NCBI GenBank assembly: GCA_902778985.1
Contig: CACYZS010000088.1
Coordinates: 1 to 5,465 of the forward strand
Length of the DNA: 5,465 bases
Reading direction: 5' to 3'
DNA from: an uncultured Ruminococcus sp.
Lineage (GTDB): Bacteria; Bacillota; Clostridia; Oscillospirales; CAG-272
Below, piece by piece: positions 1-5,465 of the stretch. How positions within the stretch are numbered: position 1 is the first letter of the stretch; each line of letters begins with the position of its first letter. The notes beneath the pieces were generated by a model, which worked only from the letters and a program-made list of their open reading frames with translations, was not told the origin of the DNA and did not search any database. The position numbers and the translations under genes are program-made.

Positions 1-1025
1 ATAACAGCTTATTGATGGAACTATGGAGACAGAACGCCGGTATGATCGGGAACCGGAAATACGACGCGGTCTTCGCCCACATGGAAGACTTGTCGGATCC
101 CGCCCTGAAACTGAATCTCGGCTGCATCCGCTCGGGTCTTATCAACCGCGACGCGGAGAACCGCGTGCTGATGGTCCCGGTTTTCTCGCGTACCTACGGT
201 ATGCTGGTGAACTACGACCTTTTTGAAAAGGAAGGGCTTTCCGTTCCGACCACGTGGGACGAACTGACGGCGGTTTGCGCGGCGTTCAAGGAAAAGGGTT
301 ATGCCAGCCCCATGATGGGGTATAGTCAGAAAGCGTCCAGTTGCCTGATGTACACGGTCGCCTATCCGATGTTTGCCGCCACGCTTGCCGATAATCCCGA
401 CGCACTCGCGAAGGCGAACGCGCTTGATCCCGCGGCGGGGGAATATATGCGCCCGGCGCTCGAAGCGGTCAAGCAACTGATCGATAGCGGCTGCGTGGGT
501 CTTTCCGAGTGCGACAAGATCGGCGACAACTATACCAAGGTGATCCTGCGCTTCTTTGAGGGCGACGTGCCGATGATGATCTGTGCGGGGGACACCGTGT
601 CCGGTACCAAGAAACGCGAGAGCCAGTCCGAGGCGTTCACGAACGCGCCGTTTGCTTACGCGTTCACGCCGATCCCCTCGACTGCCGAGGGCGGGTACTT
701 CATCGACAGCCCGTCGGTCGAGTTCTCGGTCAACAAGGATTGCGACAACCTGGAGATGACCAACGAGTTCATGCGGTTCCTGATCTCGAAGAAGGAACTG
801 AACCAGATGGCGTCGGTGAAGCGTCTGGTGACGCCGACGGCGGACCTGTCGTTCGATACGGTGTACGCTCCGTTCGGCAAAGTGCCTGCGAGCCGCACCA
901 TTTCTCCCGAAATGATCGGCATCACCGATCCTTTGACCGTCCAGATCCGCAATGCGGCGTTCAAGGTCGGGAAAGGGGAACTGACCATCGACCAAGCCGT
1001 CGGAATGTACGGAAGTTTAGAGTAA
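1..1025 (+). CDS. Extracellular solute-binding protein, family 1 (ABC sugar-type), 5' partial
   Basis: This is the C-terminal 340 residues of a periplasmic-binding-type protein. Such proteins are usually lipoproteins that capture sugars or other small solutes outside the membrane. The reading frame is open to the left edge (first whole codon at 3) and ends with TAA at 1023. The ATG at 15 has no Shine-Dalgarno and no signal peptide follows it, so the true start lies upstream; relative to the usual 400-450 residues, roughly 80-100 are missing. Family signs are the hinge-region stretch SRTYGMLVNYDLF (about 187-225), the typical VPTTWDEL (about 243-266), a mid-protein FFEGDVPMMICAGD segment, and a C-terminal GELTIDQAV helix. 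The ligand cannot be read from sequence. No permease or ATPase gene follows; signalling genes do, so a sensory role feeding a histidine kinase is an alternative to transport. The family is secure, the role is not. Confidence 0.9.
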   Translation, partial: NSLLMELWRQNAGMIGNRKYDAVFAHMEDLSDPALKLNLGCIRSGLINRDAENRVLMVPVFSRTYGMLVNYDLFEKEGLSVPTTWDELTAVCAAFKEKGYASPMMGYSQKASSCLMYTVAYPMFAATLADNPDALAKANALDPAAGEYMRPALEAVKQLIDSGCVGLSECDKIGDNYTKVILRFFEGDVPMMICAGDTVSGTKKRESQSEAFTNAPFAYAFTPIPSTAEGGYFIDSPSVEFSVNKDCDNLEMTNEFMRFLISKKELNQMASVKRLVTPTADLSFDTVYAPFGKVPASRTISPEMIGITDPLTVQIRNAAFKVGKGELTIDQAVGMYGSLE

Positions 1026-1035
1026 AACAGTCAAT

Positions 1036-1058
1036 AAAAAAACCGCCGGCGACGCCGG
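1036..1058 (-). terminator. Small GC hairpin beside an A-tract; terminator-like only on the minus strand
   Basis: In the 61-bp gap between the solute-binding protein and the response regulator there is a perfect 5-bp inverted repeat, CCGGC-GAC-GCCGG (1046-1058). It is preceded by seven A residues (1036-1042). Read on the minus strand this gives a GC stem, a CGG spacer and then seven T, the layout of a Rho-independent terminator. On the plus strand no T-tract follows, so it should not end transcription of the operon, though it could affect mRNA stability. No minus-strand gene that would use it is visible, and the stem is short, so function is doubtful. Confidence 0.3.
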
Positions 1059-1073
1059 ACAGAGAACAAGCAA

Positions 1074-1078
1074 GGGAG
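1074..1078 (+). promoter_or_regulatory. Ribosome binding site of the REC-EAL gene
   Basis: GGGAG (within AAGGGAG) lies 8 nt before the ATG at 1087 and supports that start. No other start with a comparable site is seen nearby. Confidence 0.75.
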
Positions 1079-1086
1079 ATCAACCT

Positions 1087-2817
1087 ATGATTGATGCGAT
1101 CCCGAAAACCGAAATGCCGGCAGAACCCGGAGCCGCGCGAAAACGGAAGATCCTTGTCGTCGAGGACGAGTTTGTCAACCGCGAGATCCTGACCGCGATG
1201 CTGGAGCCCGAATACGAGGTGATCAACGCCGTGTCGGGCGCGGACGCAGAGGCGGTCCTTCGCCGCTTGGCAGGGGAGATCAGCCTCGTCCTGCTCGACC
1301 TGAACCTGCCCGATCGGCACGGTCTTGACATCCTGCGCGAAATGAAGGAAGATCCGCGGACTGCGAAGATCCCCGTGATCGTTTTGACGTCGGATAAGGA
1401 AGCCGAGGTCGAATGCCTGAACTTCGGTGCGATCGACTTCATTCCGAAACCCTATCCCATTCCCAAGGTCGTACAGGCGCGCGTCCGGCGGACCATCGAA
1501 CTTTCCGAGGACCGCGACCTGATCCGCGACACCGAACGGGATCACCTGACAGGGCTTTATACGCGGGAGTATTTCTACCGCTACGCCGCGCAGTACGACG
1601 TCTACAACCCGGACGTTGCGACAGACGCGCTGGTCCTGGACGTCAACCATTTCCAGATGGTCAACGAACGCTTCGGAAAGCAGTACGCTGACGAAGTCCT
1701 GATCCGGATCGGACGGGCGATCGTTGCCCTCGTCGGGGCGTCGGGCGGGATCGCCTGCCGCCGCAGCGCCGATATGTTCCTCGTCTATTGCCCGCATCTG
1801 ACGGATTATCAGGCGTTTCTTGACGCGATCGTCACCGCCGCCTGCGGCGACGACAAGGGGCGGATCCGCATCCGCCTCGGCGTCTGCGCCGAAGCCGAAA
1901 AAACGGTCGAGATGCAGACGCGTTTCGACCGGGCGAAGATCGCCGCCGATACCGTCCGCGGGAGTTTCACCGAGTGTATCGCTTTCTACGACAACGCCAT
2001 GCACGAAAAGGAGATCTACGCCGAGCGTCTGCTCGACGAGTTTCAGGCGGCGATCGACGGGAAGCAGTTCTCGGTCTATTTCCAGCCGAAGTACGACGTT
2101 CGCCCCGAAAAGCCGGTCCTCTGCGGCGCTGAGGCGCTGGTGCGGTGGATCCACCCCGAACTCGGCGTCATTTCCCCCGGTATATTCATCCCGCTGTTTG
2201 AAAACAACGGCTTGATCCGTATGCTTGACCGCTACGTCTGGCGGGAGACCGTATTGCAGATCGCCGAATGGAAAAAGAAATACGGGCGCACCGTTCCCGT
2301 TTCGGTCAACGTCTCGCGGATCGATATGCTCGACCCCGATCTGGTCGAAACGCTTCGTGACCTCGTGATCAAAGGCGGGCTTGATTTCGGCGATCTGCAC
2401 CTTGAGATCACCGAATCCGCCTACACCGAGAACGCGCGGCAGATCATCTCGACGGTGAACAGCCTGCGCGAGATCGGGTTCGTGATCGAAATGGACGATT
2501 TCGGCTCGGGCTACTCCTCTCTGAATATGATCGCCACGCTACCGATCGACGTTCTCAAATTGGATATGGTCTTCATCCGGAGCGTCTTCCGCGAGAACGG
2601 GAACCTCAGGATGCTGAAAGTGATCGTCGAGATCGCCGAGACCCTGTCGGTCCCCATGATCGCCGAGGGCGTCGAGACCGCGGAGCAGTTGAACACCCTG
2701 CGCGAAATGGGGTGCGATATGGTCCAGGGGTACTATTTCTCCCCGCCGAAACCCGCCGTCGACTTTGAAAAGTTCATTTGCGACCGGCTCTCGACCGGGA
2801 AGCCGGCGAACGTGTGA
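1087..2817 (+). CDS. Response regulator with REC, degenerate GGDEF and EAL domains (probable c-di-GMP phosphodiesterase)
   Basis: A complete cytoplasmic protein of 576 residues. Residues about 20-138 form a receiver domain: acidic pair E26/D27, phospho-acceptor D71 in VLLDLNLPD, switch T101 and K121 in the KP motif. Residues about 150-310 are a GGDEF-like domain that keeps the DHLTGLY entry and LDVNHFQMVN, but reads SADMF at 227-231 where active cyclases have GGDEF; it is probably catalytically dead. Residues about 322-566 are an EAL domain with all the usual metal and catalytic positions: E349 (EAL), N408, E440, D470-D471, K491, E527 and Q547. From family knowledge this should hydrolyse cyclic di-GMP to pGpG, with activity set by phosphorylation of D71. 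The gene lies 61 bp after a solute-binding protein gene and 13 bp before an Hpt gene, which suggests control by a phosphorelay. The cognate kinase is not in the window. There are no membrane segments. Confidence 0.95.
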   Translation: MIDAIPKTEMPAEPGAARKRKILVVEDEFVNREILTAMLEPEYEVINAVSGADAEAVLRRLAGEISLVLLDLNLPDRHGLDILREMKEDPRTAKIPVIVLTSDKEAEVECLNFGAIDFIPKPYPIPKVVQARVRRTIELSEDRDLIRDTERDHLTGLYTREYFYRYAAQYDVYNPDVATDALVLDVNHFQMVNERFGKQYADEVLIRIGRAIVALVGASGGIACRRSADMFLVYCPHLTDYQAFLDAIVTAACGDDKGRIRIRLGVCAEAEKTVEMQTRFDRAKIAADTVRGSFTECIAFYDNAMHEKEIYAERLLDEFQAAIDGKQFSVYFQPKYDVRPEKPVLCGAEALVRWIHPELGVISPGIFIPLFENNGLIRMLDRYVWRETVLQIAEWKKKYGRTVPVSVNVSRIDMLDPDLVETLRDLVIKGGLDFGDLHLEITESAYTENARQIISTVNSLREIGFVIEMDDFGSGYSSLNMIATLPIDVLKLDMVFIRSVFRENGNLRMLKVIVEIAETLSVPMIAEGVETAEQLNTLREMGCDMVQGYYFSPPKPAVDFEKFICDRLSTGKPANV

Positions 2818-2823
2818 AGGAGG
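2817..2823 (+). promoter_or_regulatory. Strong ribosome binding site of the Hpt gene, overlapping the upstream stop codon
   Basis: AAGGAGG begins on the last base of the REC-EAL stop codon TGA (2815-2817) and ends 7 nt before the ATG at 2831. It fixes the Hpt start at 2831 rather than the in-frame ATG at 2765, which lies inside the EAL gene and would add 22 unrelated residues. The overlap suggests translational coupling of the two genes. Confidence 0.85.
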
Positions 2824-2830
2824 GCTTGAT

Positions 2831-3172
2831 ATGCTGACACTCGACACGCTCCGCGCGTTCGGCGCAAACGTCGAAGAAGGACTGCAAAGATGCGTCGGTA
2901 TGGAGTCCCTGTACCTTCGATTGGTGGACAAGGCGATCCGCGATCCCGCGTTCGACGAATTGCGCGAGGTCGCCGAAAAAGGGGATCTTGCCCGGGGGTT
3001 TGAACTTTCGCACGCCCTGAAAGGCGTGACGGCGAACCTCGCTCTGACGCCCCTTTCCGCTCCGATCACCGAGATCACCGAACTCTTCCGGAATAAGACC
3101 GTGACCGATTACCGTCCGCTCGTTTCGGCGATCCTGCAAAAGCGGGACGAACTGTTATCCAAAGCAAACTGA
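2831..3172 (+). CDS. Stand-alone histidine phosphotransfer (Hpt) domain protein
   Basis: A small soluble protein of 113 residues that is almost entirely one Hpt domain. The hallmark is LSHALKGVTANLAL around residues 59-72, in which H61 (codon at 3011) would be the phosphorylated histidine, followed by the conserved K and G of the H-x-x-K-G motif. The rest is rich in predicted helix, as expected of the four-helix Hpt bundle, with C-terminal helices at about 75-110. From family knowledge Hpt proteins pass phosphate between receiver domains of a hybrid kinase and a response regulator and have no catalytic activity. The gene starts 13 bp after the REC-EAL gene, with a Shine-Dalgarno overlapping that stop, so the two products are probably made together and the REC at D71 is the natural partner. 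The kinase that would load it is not visible. The short alignable motif is the main limit on certainty. Confidence 0.88.
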   Translation: MLTLDTLRAFGANVEEGLQRCVGMESLYLRLVDKAIRDPAFDELREVAEKGDLARGFELSHALKGVTANLALTPLSAPITEITELFRNKTVTDYRPLVSAILQKRDELLSKAN

Positions 3173-3201
3173 CCGGAAACGACGCGCGACGCCGACCGGA
3201 T

Positions 3202-3207
3202 AAGGAG
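3202..3207 (+). promoter_or_regulatory. Ribosome binding site of the metallophosphoesterase gene, long spacing
   Basis: AAGGAG lies 12 nt before the ATG at 3220, longer than the usual 6-9 nt. The next in-frame ATG, at 3241, has no Shine-Dalgarno, so 3220 is preferred. The 47-bp gap that holds this site (3173-3219) shows no clear promoter and no convincing terminator. Confidence 0.6.
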
Positions 3208-3219
3208 ACGTTTAAGAAA

Positions 3220-5465
3220 ATGCACGTCACCCATGCCAAAATGAAAGAGGGAAGGACCGTCCTTTGGGTTCTTTTCCTTGTTATGCTGACCGCCCTTGTG
3301 TTCCCGTTCTTCCGTAGTTCCGCCGCCCCGGCGGAAGAGATCCGGGATCTCTGTTTTCAGACGACCTCGGGCGATACAGTAGACTCGGAGAACACTTCGC
3401 TGCGGTTTCTGTTCACGGTCGGCTCGCTCGACTACACCCGCGTCGGGTTCGTTTTCTCGAATTCGAACGAAAATCCGACGGTCGGCGGGGAAGACTGTTA
3501 CGTTCACGAGACCGCGACGGTCTACTCGGCGGTCCGCGCGGACGGAGAGAGCGTTCCCGCGCCTGCCGGGCGGTATTGGGTAGCGGTCAAGATCACCGAC
3601 ATTCCGCATGCGTCGTTTGGAGAGCGGATCTACGTCAACGCCTTCGTTGAGGACGGTTCGGGGATCCGGTACGCGACCGCGCGGAGCACCACCGTCCGCT
3701 ACGCCTTTGCCCTCGACAACGGTGAATTCATCCCGGTCCTTCGCTTCGCCCTGACGTCCGACGTGCACACGCGCGTCCTGAACGACGCCGGCGCGTCCGA
3801 GAAGGCGACGACCGAAGAGGTCGCGCATTCTGCGCTGATGACCGAACGGCTCTTCGCGTCCTCCTATAACTACGCGGACGGGGAAGCGTACGACGCGCTT
3901 GACGCCGTGGTTCTGGTCGGGGACTATACCGACGAGGGAACGACCGGGCAGTACGACGCGTTCTTTGGCGTCGTCGACGAAAATCTGCGCCCCGGTACGG
4001 CGCTCCTTGCTTGCCTCGGGAACCACGAGTTTCGCAACCCCGGCGAGGATTCTGTCTCGAACAATTCCAATTTCTCGAAGACCTACAACCGGTTTGAGGA
4101 CTATTTCGGTTACGACGTCGACAGCGTTCACGTCATCAATGGCTACACTTTTATCGGGTTCGCGTCCGACTGTAAGGGCGGTCGCGGCTACACGGCATCC
4201 AAGGCGGAATGGCTCGATCAGCAGATCGCCGCGGCGGTCGCGAGCGACCCGACGGGGAGAAAGCCAATCTTCGTTTACGGGCACGTTCCGGTCTGGGAAA
4301 CCTGCCTCGGCAGTATCCGAGAGAGTAATTATCCCACCGACGATATCGGAGCGGTGCTCGACAAATACCCGCAGGTCGTTTATATGTCGGGGCATACGCA
4401 CGCACCCGCTTGCGATCCCGAATCGGTGTGGCAGGGCAACTTTACCGCGATCAACACCGGGACGCTCGCCTATGACGACAGTCCCTTCTACACAGGCGAC
4501 GGCACGACGCGCAGCAGTTACTTCCGGCGGGATCTGCACGGCGGGTATCAGTACGTGATGCTGGGCAGATACTTTGAACACGCCGAATGGTACGCGTCGG
4601 TCTATACCATCGTCGAGGTCGACGCGAACAACGTGATCCGACTCCGGTATTACGACGCGGATGCGGACCGTTTCCTGTTCGAACCGGTCATCATCGATTC
4701 GGTCGGCGATCCCGAGGCGTTCACCTTTACCGCCGAGCGCAAGGCGAACTCCGAGGCGCCTGTGTTCTCCGAACCGCTGACGCTCCTTTCGGCGTCCTAC
4801 GAGTCGGTGCGCGTCTCGATCCCGAACGCGACCTGCCCCGATTACGTGCGGAGTTACCGCGCGGACATTTTGCAAGGCGGGAACCTCGTCAAGACCGTCT
4901 ACCGGCAGGGCGGACAGCAGAAATATCCGCTCCCCGAGGTCACGGCGTCCTTCTCGGATCTCGATCCCGACACGGACTATACCGTCCGGGTGTACGCCTA
5001 CAACGCGTACGGCGTGATGAGCGCACCGTTGACGCTCGCCGTGCACACGCCGCCCGATAACGGCGGCAACCCCGCCCCCGACGTCTTCTCGTTCGGGTTC
5101 GATAACCAGGGCGTCGCGCGCAATCTGCTGACAGGCGAGGCGCTGACGCAGAAGAACGAGCCGACCGTCACAAGCGACGGCAGCGGCGGTTATTACGCAG
5201 GGTTTGATGGCGACGACGCCTACTGTTGGGACGGGATCGCAGACTACTACGACGTGATGGAGACCGGCTTTACCTTCGAGTGGATCGGGCAGGTGTCGGA
5301 TACGGTGCTCGGAGGCGGCAGCAAAACGGCGAAATACGACGATAACCTTTACGTCAACCTCGCGTCCAATCAGGAGACCGGCGGCATCGGTCTGGAATAC
5401 AACGCGGACGGGAAGGCGTATCTCTTCTGGGGCAACTGCGGCGGGACGCCGGGATGCTGGTACGC
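3220..5465 (+). CDS. Secreted calcineurin-like metallophosphoesterase with FnIII-like and LamG-like domains, 3' partial
   Basis: The frame is open without a stop for 748 codons to the window edge. Residues 1-38 form a signal segment: basic start, hydrophobic stretch about 13-31, and SSAAPA before the likely cleavage near A38. Residues about 40-165 are a beta-rich Ig-like region of unknown role. Residues about 172-420 are the metallophosphoesterase domain with every metal motif: D181-x-H183, GD at 234-235 followed by D238, GNHE at 267-270, GH at 354-355 and GHTH at 391-394. A two-metal phosphoester hydrolase outside the cell is expected; the substrate is unknown. Residues about 513-610 resemble fibronectin type III (SDLDPDTDYTVRVYAYNAYG), followed by a Gly/Pro/Asn linker. 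From about 621 a LamG/concanavalin A-like fold begins (FSFGFDN, then TFEWIGQV) and is cut by the edge. Ten cysteines are visible. No anchor is seen; one could lie downstream. The shape suggests a surface or secreted enzyme that binds glycans. Confidence 0.92.
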   Translation, partial: MHVTHAKMKEGRTVLWVLFLVMLTALVFPFFRSSAAPAEEIRDLCFQTTSGDTVDSENTSLRFLFTVGSLDYTRVGFVFSNSNENPTVGGEDCYVHETATVYSAVRADGESVPAPAGRYWVAVKITDIPHASFGERIYVNAFVEDGSGIRYATARSTTVRYAFALDNGEFIPVLRFALTSDVHTRVLNDAGASEKATTEEVAHSALMTERLFASSYNYADGEAYDALDAVVLVGDYTDEGTTGQYDAFFGVVDENLRPGTALLACLGNHEFRNPGEDSVSNNSNFSKTYNRFEDYFGYDVDSVHVINGYTFIGFASDCKGGRGYTASKAEWLDQQIAAAVASDPTGRKPIFVYGHVPVWETCLGSIRESNYPTDDIGAVLDKYPQVVYMSGHTHAPACDPESVWQGNFTAINTGTLAYDDSPFYTGDGTTRSSYFRRDLHGGYQYVMLGRYFEHAEWYASVYTIVEVDANNVIRLRYYDADADRFLFEPVIIDSVGDPEAFTFTAERKANSEAPVFSEPLTLLSASYESVRVSIPNATCPDYVRSYRADILQGGNLVKTVYRQGGQQKYPLPEVTASFSDLDPDTDYTVRVYAYNAYGVMSAPLTLAVHTPPDNGGNPAPDVFSFGFDNQGVARNLLTGEALTQKNEPTVTSDGSGGYYAGFDGDDAYCWDGIADYYDVMETGFTFEWIGQVSDTVLGGGSKTAKYDDNLYVNLASNQETGGIGLEYNADGKAYLFWGNCGGTPGCWY

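Noticed and set aside
12..17. TTG at 12 or ATG at 15 as the true start of the solute-binding protein
   Set aside because: The frame is open to the edge, there is no ribosome binding site or signal peptide, and the first visible residues match the interior of the family.
21..995. A 324-codon minus-strand open frame opposite the solute-binding protein
   Set aside because: Low-complexity Arg/His-rich translation without family motifs, opposite a clear solute-binding protein.
961..2400. A 479-codon minus-strand open frame across the REC-EAL gene
   Set aside because: Same codon-bias effect in the same relative frame; no domain motifs, and the plus strand carries a full REC-EAL protein.
2765..2830. 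An upstream ATG at 2765 extending the Hpt protein by 22 residues
   Set aside because: It would overlap the end of the EAL gene, lacks a Shine-Dalgarno, and adds basic residues unrelated to Hpt domains; the ATG at 2831 has a near-perfect site.
3173..3219. Possible terminator or promoter between the Hpt and metallophosphoesterase genes
   Set aside because: Only weak short complementary bits (CCGG repeats) and no T-tract, and no recognisable -35/-10 pair.
3899..4558. Alternative plus-strand frame of 219 codons, and another at 4587-5060
   Set aside because: Both lie inside the continuous metallophosphoesterase frame that begins at 3220 and runs off the window. Their translations are Ser/Thr/Arg-rich or Arg/Gly-rich with no recognisable motifs, typical of shifted frames in GC-rich DNA.
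3109..5046. A 645-codon open frame on the minus strand across the metallophosphoesterase gene
   Set aside because: Its codons align exactly with the plus-strand codons, so it stays open merely because the real gene avoids TTA, CTA and TCA. The translation is rich in Arg, Val and Asp with no recognisable motifs, whereas the plus frame has a complete enzyme signature.

Overview
The window holds four plus-strand genes packed head to tail with short gaps of 61, 13 and 47 bp. Two of them are cut by the window edges. Base composition is GC-rich, with codons ending mostly in C or G. The genes have AGGAG-type ribosome binding sites, a family 1 solute-binding protein, and a secreted multidomain protein with an N-terminal signal segment. 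Together these suggest a GC-rich member of the Clostridia (Firmicutes), perhaps an uncultured gut or rumen lineage. That placement is an inference from gene style; the window contains no rRNA, tRNA or taxonomic marker.

Layout. From 1 to 1025 is the C-terminal part of an extracellular solute-binding protein whose N-terminus lies upstream of the window. From 1087 to 2817 is a complete response regulator with a receiver (REC) domain, a degenerate GGDEF domain and an apparently intact EAL domain, so a probable c-di-GMP phosphodiesterase controlled by phosphorylation. From 2831 to 3172 is a small stand-alone histidine phosphotransfer (Hpt) protein whose Shine-Dalgarno overlaps the previous stop codon. 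From 3220 to the end is a secreted calcineurin-like metallophosphoesterase, open at its 3' end. It carries an N-terminal beta-rich domain, a fibronectin type III-like domain and the start of a LamG/concanavalin-like domain.

How they may work together. The solute-binding protein is followed by phosphorelay and c-di-GMP genes rather than by ABC permeases. The first three genes therefore look like a sensory cassette: extracellular ligand binding, a histidine kinase that is not in the window (probably upstream), the Hpt protein, and REC-EAL output that lowers c-di-GMP. The metallophosphoesterase gene has its own ribosome binding site after a slightly longer gap and may be a separate unit or a co-transcribed surface enzyme. 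No mobile element, CRISPR array, RNA gene or convincing promoter was seen. The only notable intergenic structure is a small GC hairpin next to an A-tract at about 1036-1058.
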